In this document: in pieces, positions 1 to 7,626 of the stretch
Numbering within the stretch: position 1 is the first letter of the stretch
Layout of the letters: every line of letters starts with the position of its first letter
The notes under the pieces: generated by a model
The model's database searches: none
Told to the model about the DNA's origin: nothing
What the model saw: only the letters and a program-made list of their open reading frames with translations
From: CAVPTL01 sp963729195
Lineage (GTDB): Bacteria; Actinomycetota; Thermoleophilia; Gaiellales; JAICJC01
DNA: 64,000 nucleotides
Assembly (NCBI GenBank): GCA_963729195.1
Contig: CAVSNF010000020.1
Coordinates: 124,001-188,000, forward strand
Reading direction: 5' to 3'
Program-made: the position numbers and the translations under genes

Positions 1-1
1 G

Positions 2-658
2 GAGCTTTTGAAGGTACCCGACGCACTGGCCGATGATGCGGCTGCGGCCACGCCCGAAGCCTTCCTGACGGCGTTCGATGCGGCTGTGCTGCAGGCCGGG
101 CTGGGGTCCGGCGACACCCTGCTCGTCAACGGTGGCAGCGGCGGCGTGGGCACCGCCGCGGTACAGATCGGATCGGCGCTGGGCGCCACGGTGGTGGCCA
201 GCGTTCGCACCGAGCGCCACCGGCCCGCGGTTGCGGCTCTGGGGGCCGAGGCGCTGTCTGCTGACGCAGCGTTCGAGCGCGTCGCCGAGCTGGGCGGCGC
301 CGACGTGATCCTCGAGCTGGTCGGCGGGCCGCACATGGATGCCAACTTGGCGTCGCTCGCCCGGGGCGGCCGGCTGATGCTGGTGGCCGCCAAGCCGGGG
401 GAGGAGGCACAGATCGTCCTGCGCGACCTGATGATGCGGCGGGCACATCTGATCGGCACCACTCTGCGCACCCGCCCGCCGGAGGAGAAGGCGCAGCTGA
501 CGCAGACGTTCGGTCGCCGGATGCTGCCGCTGCTCGCTGCCGGCACGATCGCGCCGGTCGTCGATCGCAGCTTCCCGCTGGAGGACGCTGCCGAGGCGTT
601 CGACGCTGTCCGCGAACCCGGCAAGTTCGGAAAGCTGCTCCTGGAGATGCCGGGATGA
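2..658 (+). CDS. Zinc-type alcohol dehydrogenase/quinone oxidoreductase (MDR), 5' partial
   Basis: This is the C-terminal NAD(P)-binding part of a medium-chain dehydrogenase/reductase. The reading frame is open to the left edge, so the N-terminal catalytic half lies outside the window. The cofactor loop GGSGGVG sits near base 130-155 and is followed by the usual Rossmann pattern. The tail (EAFDAVREPGKFGKLLL) matches the end of quinone-reductase-like MDRs. No zinc ligands are visible in the retained part, so a zinc-free quinone oxidoreductase is as likely as an alcohol dehydrogenase. Its stop overlaps the start of the next oxidoreductase gene (ATGA), which suggests one operon running to 3040. 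The substrate cannot be read from the sequence. Confidence 0.85.
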   Translation, partial: ELLKVPDALADDAAAATPEAFLTAFDAAVLQAGLGSGDTLLVNGGSGGVGTAAVQIGSALGATVVASVRTERHRPAVAALGAEALSADAAFERVAELGGADVILELVGGPHMDANLASLARGGRLMLVAAKPGEEAQIVLRDLMMRRAHLIGTTLRTRPPEEKAQLTQTFGRRMLPLLAAGTIAPVVDRSFPLEDAAEAFDAVREPGKFGKLLLEMPG

Positions 659-1635
659 GCCCGCTGCGGGCCGGCATCATCGGCGGCGGCTGGATTGCCC
701 GGGTGCACGTGCCCGCGATCGATGCGGCCGACGGCGTCGAGCTGGTGGCAGCCTGCGACATCGATGCCGCCCGGGCCGAGGCGATCGCCCAGCCCCGCGG
801 CGCTCACGCGTACACCCGGTGGGAGGAGATGCTCGAACGCGAGCAGCTTGACCTGCTGTGGGTATGCACGCCGCCGCTTCACCACCGCGCGCCGGTGGTG
901 GCGGCGCTCGCGGGGGGCGTCCACGTCTACCTGGAAAAGCCGATCGCCCGCACGCTGGAGGACGCCGAGGCGATCGTGGCCGCGGCCGCTGCCGGCCCGG
1001 GCCTCTGCATGGTCGGGTACCAGTGGCACGCCACCGAGCTGCTCGACGAGGTGCGCAGCGCGCTCGGGGAGATGCAGGTGGGGATGCTGCTCGGCCGAAA
1101 CTACGGCCCCGTTGCCGGGCGGCCGTGGTTCATGGATCAGCGCCAGGGCGGCGGCCAGATTCTGGAGCGGGGAAGCCACCACATCGACCTCCAGCGCGCC
1201 ATCGCAGGCGAGATTGCGGCGGTCGAGGCGATCGCCGGCGGGGTGCGCCTGGCCCAGCCCACGGCGGTGTCGTCGATCGACGACGTCATCTCCCTGGTGT
1301 TTCACTTCGAGAGCGGCGCGCTGGGCGCGGTGCACACCGTGTGGTCGCGCGACGGGCAGCCGGAGGTGTACGCCACCGACGTGCTGGCGGAGGAGGCCAC
1401 GCTCCAGCTCCACCTGGGCCCCGGCCCCTACCGGATCACCGGAACCGCTCGCGGGCACCACGTCTCCGCCGAGTATGGGGAGCCGATGATCCGCTCGATC
1501 GACCGGTTCCTGGAGGTTGTGCGAAGCGGCGATCCGATGCGCATGTTCTGCCCGCCCACCGACGCCATCCGCACCCTGGCCGTAGCCCTGGCCTGCGAAC
1601 GTGCGCTGGAAACCGGCACGCGGGTGGCGGTGTGA
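655..1635 (+). CDS. Gfo/Idh/MocA family oxidoreductase
   Basis: This is a 326-residue NAD(P)-dependent sugar or inositol-type dehydrogenase of the Gfo/Idh/MocA family. The N-terminal Rossmann motif GIIGGGWIARVH is at residues 8-19, and the family EKP motif (EKPIA) is near residue 100. The C-terminal half has the expected alpha/beta fold pattern (FESGALGAVHTVWS). The ATG at 655 overlaps the upstream stop, and the gene ends in a GTGA overlap with the VOC gene. A second, related Gfo/Idh/MocA gene follows at 2039, so the operon carries a tandem pair of paralogues. Family members oxidise cyclic polyols or sugars; the substrate here is unknown. Confidence 0.9.
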   Translation: MSPLRAGIIGGGWIARVHVPAIDAADGVELVAACDIDAARAEAIAQPRGAHAYTRWEEMLEREQLDLLWVCTPPLHHRAPVVAALAGGVHVYLEKPIARTLEDAEAIVAAAAAGPGLCMVGYQWHATELLDEVRSALGEMQVGMLLGRNYGPVAGRPWFMDQRQGGGQILERGSHHIDLQRAIAGEIAAVEAIAGGVRLAQPTAVSSIDDVISLVFHFESGALGAVHTVWSRDGQPEVYATDVLAEEATLQLHLGPGPYRITGTARGHHVSAEYGEPMIRSIDRFLEVVRSGDPMRMFCPPTDAIRTLAVALACERALETGTRVAV

Positions 1636-2042
1636 GCCTCACCCGCCTCGATCATGTGGGCATCGTGGTTGCCGACCTGGCCGCCCACGTCGCTCAGCTG
1701 GAGGCGCTGGGGCTTTCGCTCGGGCGAACCAGTGACAGCAGCGAAAGCCACGCGCTCTACTTCCCCTGCGGGGACGCCAGCGTCGAGCTGATCGACGTGC
1801 GTGATCCCGACGCCCGCACTCGCCGCCTACCCGCCGGTGAGCAGTCGCGGATCGAGCACATCGCCTTCGAGACCGACTCCGATCTGGGCGAGCTGCGAGA
1901 TCAGCTCGAGGCCCGCGGCGTGGAGGCGTCGTGGCCCCCCTTCCGATCGGGGGCGGGGGAGATGATCTGGACCAACGCAGAAACCAGCGGCGGCGTGCAG
2001 TACCAGTTCTGGCGTCGGCTTCCGGGGGGTGAGGAGCAGTGA
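1632..2042 (+). CDS. VOC (glyoxalase/methylmalonyl-CoA epimerase-like) protein
   Basis: This is a 136-residue vicinal-oxygen-chelate protein starting at GTG 1632, inside the GTGA overlap with the upstream stop. It shows the paired beta-alpha-beta-beta-beta units of the family. Candidate metal ligands are His in LDHVGIVV near residue 6, Glu in SVELIDV, His in RIEHIAF, and a C-terminal residue around VQYQFW. Layout and length resemble methylmalonyl-CoA epimerase, but this family is broad (isomerases, dioxygenases, lyases). Its position between two sugar-type oxidoreductases suggests it isomerises or opens an oxidised sugar intermediate. That role is inference. Confidence 0.8.
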   Translation: MSLTRLDHVGIVVADLAAHVAQLEALGLSLGRTSDSSESHALYFPCGDASVELIDVRDPDARTRRLPAGEQSRIEHIAFETDSDLGELRDQLEARGVEASWPPFRSGAGEMIWTNAETSGGVQYQFWRRLPGGEEQ

Positions 2043-3040
2043 GAATCGGCTTCGTGGGCGCCGGCGCGATCGCGCTGCGGCACCTGGAGGTGCTCGCCTC
2101 GCGGGACGTCGAGGTGGTCGCGGTGTGCGACACAAACGAGCAGCGGGCCGGTGCTGCTGCAGCCGGCCCAGGCGCGCGCACCTACACCGATCGAGGGCGG
2201 ATGTTCGACGCCGAGACATTGGACGCGGTGTTTGTCTGCACGCCTCCCGCCGCGCATGTCGAGTCCGCCTCGGAGGCGCTGGGACGGGGAGTCGCCGTGT
2301 ACCTGGAGAAGCCGCTGGCGCGGGCTGTCAGCGACGGCGAGGCGATCGTGGCGGCGTGGGAGGCGAGCCCGGCGGTGTGCGCCGTCGGCTATCAGTGGCG
2401 CAGCCTGGATGTGGTCGACAGGCTTCGCCGAGCGCTGGGCGATGCGCCGCCCGGAATGCTCGTGAGCCGCAGCTTCGGGCCCACCGAGGGCGGCCGCAAC
2501 GACCTCGCCCAGGCCGGCACGGGTTCATGGTTTCTCGACCCCAAGCGCAGCGGCGGGATTCTGTTCGAGCTGGGAAGCCACGACGTCGACCTGCAGCTGG
2601 CGGTGGCAGGGCCGGTCGACTCGGTGTGGGCCACCGCTGCACGCGGCCGACTCGCGCTGGCCGGGGCACCGGCAAGCGAGTTGGACGACGCCGTGTCGCT
2701 GTTTTTGCAATTCGCGTCAGGCTGTCTGGGCGCAGTCCACATCGCCTGGACCGACGCTCAGGATCCGCCGGTGTACAGCCTCGACGTTCAGGCCCCGAAG
2801 GCCGCCCTGCGGCTCGATCTCGATCCACACTTCCGGCTGGTCGGACGGGCCGGCGACAGCGCGATCGACGCCGTCGCGTCGGCCGATCCGCGGGAGTCTT
2901 CCGTCGACCGGTTCCTCGAGGCGGTGCGTGCCGGCGATCGCAGCCTGGTCCCGTGCACGCCGGCAGACGCGCTGGGCACGCTTCGCACCATCCTCGCCTG
3001 CGAGCAGGCGATCGCCACCGGGGAACGGGTTGCGGTTTAG
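2039..3040 (+). CDS. Gfo/Idh/MocA family oxidoreductase (second copy)
   Basis: This 333-residue dehydrogenase is related to the gene at 655-1635. The GTG start at 2039 overlaps the VOC stop. The Rossmann motif GFVGAGAIALRH is at residues 4-15 and the EKP motif (LEKPLA) is near residue 93. Both copies share the CTPP motif and the GYQWR/GYQWH segment, which supports tandem duplication followed by divergence. Its stop overlaps, in convergent orientation, the stop of the SMP-30 gene on the other strand (both stops lie in TTAG at 3037-3040). Together the two dehydrogenases, the VOC protein and the lactonase look like a sugar oxidation module. Confidence 0.9.
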   Translation: MRIGFVGAGAIALRHLEVLASRDVEVVAVCDTNEQRAGAAAAGPGARTYTDRGRMFDAETLDAVFVCTPPAAHVESASEALGRGVAVYLEKPLARAVSDGEAIVAAWEASPAVCAVGYQWRSLDVVDRLRRALGDAPPGMLVSRSFGPTEGGRNDLAQAGTGSWFLDPKRSGGILFELGSHDVDLQLAVAGPVDSVWATAARGRLALAGAPASELDDAVSLFLQFASGCLGAVHIAWTDAQDPPVYSLDVQAPKAALRLDLDPHFRLVGRAGDSAIDAVASADPRESSVDRFLEAVRAGDRSLVPCTPADALGTLRTILACEQAIATGERVAV

Positions 3041-3897
3041 AGTTTGCCGGGTACCAGCGGCAGCCCGACGGCGTCGGTTTCGACCCGCCAGAAGCTGCCG
3101 GTGCGCTGGTCGGCATGGATCTCACTGACCTTGGTGGCGGTCACGTACAACGTGGATCCGTCGAAGATGCAGTTGGTGCAGTGCTCGTCCAGCGAGATCT
3201 CCTCCAGCACCTCGCCGCTCGGCGAAAGCACCGTGATGCCGCCCGAGATGGTGGTGCAGGTGAAGAGCCGGCCGTCCTGCGCGAACGCCATGCCGTCGGG
3301 CACGTGGCCGTCGCTCAACTGCGCAAAGGTCTCGGCCTTGCCGTCCTTCAGCCGGCACACGCGATGCGCGGCCGACTCGGTCCAGTACAGCAACCCGTCG
3401 GCGTCGAAGGCGATCCCGTTGGGATACACCTCGGGCCGCTCCATCAGCATCTCGCCGCCGCCCGCGGAATCGAGCACGAACAGCTTGCCGGTGGCCGGCA
3501 CCTCGGCACGCGGATCCTGCTCGGTGCCGGAGTCGGTGAACCACAATCGCCCGTCAGTGCCGAAGGCCAGGTCGTTGGGCCCTGCCAATGTGTGGCCGGC
3601 GATTTCCGAGGAGAGCAGCTCCACCGAGCCGTCGGGGTTGACTCGCTGGATTCCCGGGGTGAAGCCGGTCTCGCCGCTGCCGGGCACGTCGCCGCCCTGG
3701 GTGACGTACACGGCGCCGTCGGTTCCGAGGATCGCGCCCCAGGGAGAGCCGCCGGTGTCAGCGAACGTGCTCAGTTCGCCTCCCTGCCACTTCAGCAGTT
3801 CGCCGGTGTTTCCATCACACAAAACAACGGATCCGTCGGGCATGATGACGGGGCCTTCAGGGAAGCCGAGTCCGGAGGCGAGCAGGGTACCTTCCAC
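3037..3897 (-). CDS. SMP-30/gluconolactonase-like protein
   Basis: This is a six-bladed beta-propeller of the SMP-30/gluconolactonase/LRE family, whose members hydrolyse sugar lactones with a divalent metal. Visible motifs are GLGFPEGPV near the N terminus (metal Glu), GPNDLAFG, VYPNGIAFD and VPDGMAFA (Asn/Asp ligands). I chose GTG 3897 (286 residues) because an AAAGGA-like ribosome-binding site precedes it. An ATG at 3963 would add 22 residues unlike the family and would run through a palindrome and a terminator-like stem. The gene converges on the Gfo/Idh/MocA operon and diverges from the ABC transporter operon. It likely opens lactones made by the neighbouring dehydrogenases. Confidence 0.85.
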   Translation of the reverse strand: MEGTLLASGLGFPEGPVIMPDGSVVLCDGNTGELLKWQGGELSTFADTGGSPWGAILGTDGAVYVTQGGDVPGSGETGFTPGIQRVNPDGSVELLSSEIAGHTLAGPNDLAFGTDGRLWFTDSGTEQDPRAEVPATGKLFVLDSAGGGEMLMERPEVYPNGIAFDADGLLYWTESAAHRVCRLKDGKAETFAQLSDGHVPDGMAFAQDGRLFTCTTISGGITVLSPSGEVLEEISLDEHCTNCIFDGSTLYVTATKVSEIHADQRTGSFWRVETDAVGLPLVPGKL

Positions 3898-3929
3898 GGG
3901 GGCATGTCCTTTTTTTGAATGGCAAAAAG

Positions 3930-3944
3930 CGGGCTTGCAGCCCG
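3930..3944 (-). terminator. Terminator-like stem in the SMP-30 leader
   Basis: On the minus strand a perfect six-base-pair stem (CGGGCT-GCA-AGCCCG) is followed one base later by TTTTT (3928-3924). This has the shape of a short intrinsic terminator placed between the divergent region and the SMP-30 start at 3897. It may act as an attenuator or may limit antisense read-through. The stem is short, so confidence is modest. Confidence 0.35.
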
Positions 3945-3950
3945 AGATTT

Positions 3951-3966
3951 GGTATGATAGCATACC
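3951..3966. promoter_or_regulatory. Candidate operator palindrome GGTATG-ATAG-CATACC
   Basis: A 16-base inverted repeat with perfect six-base arms GGTATG and CATACC around a central ATAG lies in the 222-base gap between the divergent SMP-30 gene and the dipeptide-type ABC operon. Size, symmetry and position fit a dimeric repressor site. No regulator gene is adjacent, so the binding protein is unknown. Confidence 0.45.
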
Positions 3967-4049
3967 GCACTTGTCCCGCCAGGTTCGTACCCGAACGCGG
4001 ATTCTCCAGCCGGCCGGCAGGGACCTTCGTCTGTCTTCACCGCCACCGC

Positions 4050-4073
4050 CTCTTGCAGCCGCATGTGCAAGAG
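4050..4073. promoter_or_regulatory. Candidate operator or hairpin CTCTTGCA-n8-TGCAAGAG
   Basis: A perfect eight-base inverted repeat with an eight-base spacer lies 47 bases upstream of the GTG start of the binding-protein gene. It could be a regulator site with half-sites about one and a half helical turns apart, or a leader hairpin in the transporter mRNA. A purine-rich GGAGGAA ribosome-binding site follows at about 4110. Confidence 0.4.
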
Positions 4074-4119
4074 TGGATACGGCGTCTTCGTTGGATACCG
4101 ACCTAATCTGGAGGAACCG

Positions 4120-5748
4120 GTGACCGATTCACACGACTCCCGCTCGACATCGGACGCTGACAGCGCCCGCCGCCAACTCGACCGAGCCACCTTCCTGCGT
4201 GGCGCAGCCATCGGCGCGGTCGGCCTTTCGCCCCTGCTCGCCGCGGCCTGCGGCAGCAGCAGTTCCTCGAGCTCGGCCCCGGCGACGTCCGCTGCGGGCG
4301 CACCGACCAAGGGCGGCATCCTCAACGCCGGGTTCGTCAGCGGCGGCACCCAGGAGACGCTCAACCCGCTGATCGGCGTGACGCCGATCGACCAGGGCCG
4401 GATCCAGAACCTGTACGACCCGCTGGTGATCGTCAACCCCGACCTCTCCACCAGCCCCGGCCTCGCGATGGAGTGGACACCCAACAGCGACAACACCGTG
4501 TGGGAGGTCAAGCTGCGCCCCGACGTCACCTGGCACAACGGCAAGTCGTTCGGCGCGGATGACGTCATCTACTCGATCCAGCAGATGGCCAAGACCGACG
4601 GGTCGAGCTACGCCACCCCGTTTGTGGCGACGGTCAACCTCAAGGATCTCAAGAAGGTCAACAATCTGACTGTGCAGATTCCGCTGACCGCACCGGACGC
4701 TGACCTCTCCGCCAACTTCACCTACTACAACAGCTGGATGATCCAAAACGGCGAGACCGACTTCAAGAAGCCGATCGGCACCGGCCCGTTCATGGCCGAC
4801 ACCTTCACGCCGGGCAAGGAGAGCGTGTTCCAGGCCAACCCCAACTACTGGGTGACCGGGAAGCCGTATGTGAAGACGCTCAAGATCATCTCCTTCGACG
4901 ACACCACCGCACGGCTGAACGCCCTGCTCTCGGGTGAGATCCAGGCCATGGCCCAGCTGCCCACAGCGGACGCCAAGGCCCACTCCACCACCGGTGACAT
5001 CACCGTGCTCTCGGGACACTCGCCGCAGCCCATGATGTTCTACATGGACGTCACCCAGGCGCCGTTCAACGACCCCAAGGTGCGCCAGGCGATGCGGCTG
5101 ATCGCCGACCGCCAGGCGCTGATCGACGGCGCACTGAACGGCTACGGAACCGTCGGCAACGACGTCGTCGGCAAGGGCGCGAAGTACTACGACGCGTCGC
5201 TGCCGCAACGCGTGCAGGACATCGATAAGGCCAAGTCGCTGCTCCAGTCAGCCGGCCAGGCGAACCTCACGGTGGAGCTCGATACCTCCCCGATCTTCCC
5301 GGGATTCGTCGAGTCTGCCACGCTGCTGGCCCAGCAGGCAAAGGCCGCCGGGGTGACCATCAACCTCAAGCAGCAGCCCTCGAACTCCTACTACGACCCG
5401 TCCACGCTCTACCTGAAGATGGCGTTTGCAGAGACGCAGTGGGCGATCACGTCGCTCAAGTTCTTCTACGAGCAGGCGCTGGCATCCGGCGCGCCGTATC
5501 CCGAGACGCACTGGAAGAACGCCGACACCGACAAGTGGCTGAACGCGGCCATCGCCGAGTCCGACCAGGCCAAGGCCCAGGGGTACTGGGATCAGGTGCA
5601 GAAACAGCAGTACGATGAGGGCGGATACCTGCAATGGGTAAACGCCGACTGGGTGGACGGCCTCGGGAACAATGTCAAGGGCATGAAGCCGAGCGGCGCA
5701 GGTGCGCTTGGCAACATGACCTTCATGAACGCATGGCTTCAGAGCTAG
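4120..5748 (+). CDS. ABC transporter substrate-binding lipoprotein (peptide/DppA type)
   Basis: This is an extracellular solute-binding protein of family 5 (oligopeptide/dipeptide/nickel type), 542 residues from GTG 4120, which follows GGAGGAA at good spacing. A hydrophobic segment ends in a lipobox (LLAAAC, Cys near residue 44), followed by a Ser/Ala-rich linker. The mature protein begins with the family pattern ETLNPLIG and YDPLVI, and carries WEVKLRPDVTWHNGKSF. It is the first gene of a five-gene transporter and hydrolase run (4120-10770). Because the operon continues directly into a cyclic amidase, the ligand may be a hydantoin, ureide or modified amino acid rather than a peptide. That is inference from context. 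Confidence 0.92.
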   Translation: MTDSHDSRSTSDADSARRQLDRATFLRGAAIGAVGLSPLLAAACGSSSSSSSAPATSAAGAPTKGGILNAGFVSGGTQETLNPLIGVTPIDQGRIQNLYDPLVIVNPDLSTSPGLAMEWTPNSDNTVWEVKLRPDVTWHNGKSFGADDVIYSIQQMAKTDGSSYATPFVATVNLKDLKKVNNLTVQIPLTAPDADLSANFTYYNSWMIQNGETDFKKPIGTGPFMADTFTPGKESVFQANPNYWVTGKPYVKTLKIISFDDTTARLNALLSGEIQAMAQLPTADAKAHSTTGDITVLSGHSPQPMMFYMDVTQAPFNDPKVRQAMRLIADRQALIDGALNGYGTVGNDVVGKGAKYYDASLPQRVQDIDKAKSLLQSAGQANLTVELDTSPIFPGFVESATLLAQQAKAAGVTINLKQQPSNSYYDPSTLYLKMAFAETQWAITSLKFFYEQALASGAPYPETHWKNADTDKWLNAAIAESDQAKAQGYWDQVQKQQYDEGGYLQWVNADWVDGLGNNVKGMKPSGAGALGNMTFMNAWLQS

Positions 5749-5764
5749 CTTCGGGACGCCACAC

Positions 5765-6778
5765 ATGACCGCAGTGGCAGAGCGCGGGGTGCGTTCCCGC
5801 GAAGTCTCGCCCATGCTCAAATTCGTCGGCCGGCGCCTGCTGGGTGCCATCGTGGCGCTGTTCGTGGCCTCGATTGTGATCTTCGCCGGCACGGTGATCC
5901 TGCCCGGCGACGCCGCCAGCGTGGTGCTGGGCCGAAACGCCACGCCTGAGAACGTGAGCAAGCTCAACCACCGCATGCACCTCGACCAGGGGCCGGTGCA
6001 GGAGTACGTCAACTGGATCAAGGGCCTGGGCAACGGCAGCCTCGGCAACTCCGCGGTGGGCATCGCCCAGGGAGAGAACACCGCACCGATCTGGCCGCTG
6101 ATCTCCGATCCGATCAAGAACTCACTGGTGCTGGCGGGGATCGCGGCGCTGTTCATGATCCCGTTATCGCTGGGGCTGGGGATGGTGGCCGCGGTGTATG
6201 CCGGGCGGCCGCTCGATCACGTCATCTCGATCGGCTCGCTGGCGGCTATCGCGCTGCCCGAATTCGTGATCGGGTCGCTGCTGATCGCGGTCTTCTTTCT
6301 CGGCCTGGACTGGCTCCCGCCGGTTGCGATCATCCCACCGGGCGGCAGCCCGCTGGATGACCCCACCAAGCTGGTGCTGCCGGTGGCGACGCTGCTTTTG
6401 GCCTCGCTGGCGGCCGGCATCCGGATGGTGCGGGCGGGGATGGTCGAGGTGCTCCAGACCGAATACGTCCAGACTGCCCGGCTCAACGGCCTGGCCGAGA
6501 AGCGGGTGCTAATGCGCTACGCCCTGCGCAACTCGCTTGCCCCCAGCGTCCAGGTGCTCGCCCAGAACCTGCAGTGGCTGATCGGCGGGATCATCATCAC
6601 CGAGAGCATCTTTGCCTACCCCGGCATCGGGTCGCTGCTGGTGACCGCCGTCGGCAACCGGGATATCACCGTGGTGCAGACGGTCGCGATGATGATCGCG
6701 GTGGTGTACGTGGTGGTCAACCTGGTGGCCGACCTGATCGTGATGCTGCTGGTGCCCAAGCTGCGGGAGCCGGCATGA
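5765..6778 (+). CDS. ABC transporter permease (DppB type)
   Basis: This is the first inner-membrane permease of the peptide-type importer, 337 residues. About six membrane spans are visible: the first at residues 24-44, the others within 120-330. The cytoplasmic coupling (EAA-type) segment RYALRNSLAP, which contacts the ATPase, is present. It starts 17 bases after the binding-protein gene and ends in a four-base ATGA overlap with the second permease gene, which implies translational coupling. Confidence 0.92.
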   Translation: MTAVAERGVRSREVSPMLKFVGRRLLGAIVALFVASIVIFAGTVILPGDAASVVLGRNATPENVSKLNHRMHLDQGPVQEYVNWIKGLGNGSLGNSAVGIAQGENTAPIWPLISDPIKNSLVLAGIAALFMIPLSLGLGMVAAVYAGRPLDHVISIGSLAAIALPEFVIGSLLIAVFFLGLDWLPPVAIIPPGGSPLDDPTKLVLPVATLLLASLAAGIRMVRAGMVEVLQTEYVQTARLNGLAEKRVLMRYALRNSLAPSVQVLAQNLQWLIGGIIITESIFAYPGIGSLLVTAVGNRDITVVQTVAMMIAVVYVVVNLVADLIVMLLVPKLREPA

Positions 6779-7626
6779 AGAGCCGGTTTCGGTTTGCGCG
6801 CTCGTTCTCCGGCGCGACCGGGCTCTGCATCGTGGCGTTCGTGCTGATCGTGGCGCTGTTCGGCAAGTATGTCGCGCCGCACGATCCCACCGCACCGATC
6901 GGTTCGCCGCTGAGCGACCCGTCGAGCTCGGCTTGGCTGGGCACCGACTTTCTCGGCCGAGACGTGCTCAGCCGGCTGCTGTACGGCGGCCGGTCGGTGA
7001 TCGGCCTCGCGCTTCTGGCGACGCTGCTGGCGTATGCCTTCGGGCTCACCATCGGGCTGATCGCGGGCTACACCAAGTCGCGCGCCGATCCGCTGCTGAT
7101 GCGCACGGTGGACGTGATGCTGTCGTTCCCTCCGCTGCTGTTCCTGCTGGTGCTGATCACCGGCGCGGGTACGGGCCTGGAGGTGCTGATCATCGGAGTG
7201 GCCGCGATCCAGGCGCCCGGCATCAGCCGGATCGTGCGCACGGCCACGCTCGAGATCTCGGTGCGGGGATATGTGGAGGCCGCCGTGGCCCGCGGCGAGC
7301 GCGGCATCGCGGTGGTCTTCCGCGAGGTGCTGCCCAACATTCTCGCCCCGGTGCTGGTCGACTCGGGCCTGCGCTTCACCTACTCGATCCTGATCATCGC
7401 CTCGGTCAACTTCCTGTCGCTGGGGCTGCAGCCGCCGAATTCGGACTGGGCGCTGATGATCAGTGAGAACCGCCAGTACATCTCGCTCAATCCGTGGGCG
7501 GTGCTGGCGCCGGCGGCCATGATTGCCCTGCTCACCATCGGGGTCAATCTGACCGGCGATGCGATCGCCCGTAGCCTCGGCCGATCGTATGTCCCCAAGG
7601 CGATGCGGAATGTGCCGACCACGTGA
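6775..7626 (+). CDS. ABC transporter permease (DppC type)
   Basis: This is the second permease of the importer, 283 residues from ATG 6775. An N-terminal membrane segment is followed by the DppC hallmark region (APHDPTAPIGSPL and WLGTDFLGRDVLSRLLYG) and then a five-span permease domain. The coupling loop reads YVEAAVARGERG with FREVLPNI. Both ends overlap neighbours by four bases (ATGA with the first permease, GTGA with the ATPase), so this is a single transcript. It pairs with the DppB-like subunit at 5765-6778. Confidence 0.92.
   Translation: MKSRFRFARSFSGATGLCIVAFVLIVALFGKYVAPHDPTAPIGSPLSDPSSSAWLGTDFLGRDVLSRLLYGGRSVIGLALLATLLAYAFGLTIGLIAGYTKSRADPLLMRTVDVMLSFPPLLFLLVLITGAGTGLEVLIIGVAAIQAPGISRIVRTATLEISVRGYVEAAVARGERGIAVVFREVLPNILAPVLVDSGLRFTYSILIIASVNFLSLGLQPPNSDWALMISENRQYISLNPWAVLAPAAMIALLTIGVNLTGDAIARSLGRSYVPKAMRNVPTT

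Noticed and set aside
2029..3918. A 629-codon open frame on the plus strand
   Set aside because: It runs out of phase through the Gfo/Idh/MocA gene and antisense through the SMP-30 gene; its product is low-complexity Arg/Gly-rich sequence typical of GC-rich shadow frames.
3967..4119. Small gene or riboswitch in the transporter leader
   Set aside because: No conserved aptamer layout is recognisable; only simple inverted repeats are seen.
4120..4260. Tat export signal on the peptide-type binding protein
   Set aside because: There is an RR pair near residue 18 but not the twin-arginine consensus (S/T-RR-x-F-L-K) at the right distance; a lipoprotein signal explains the segment.
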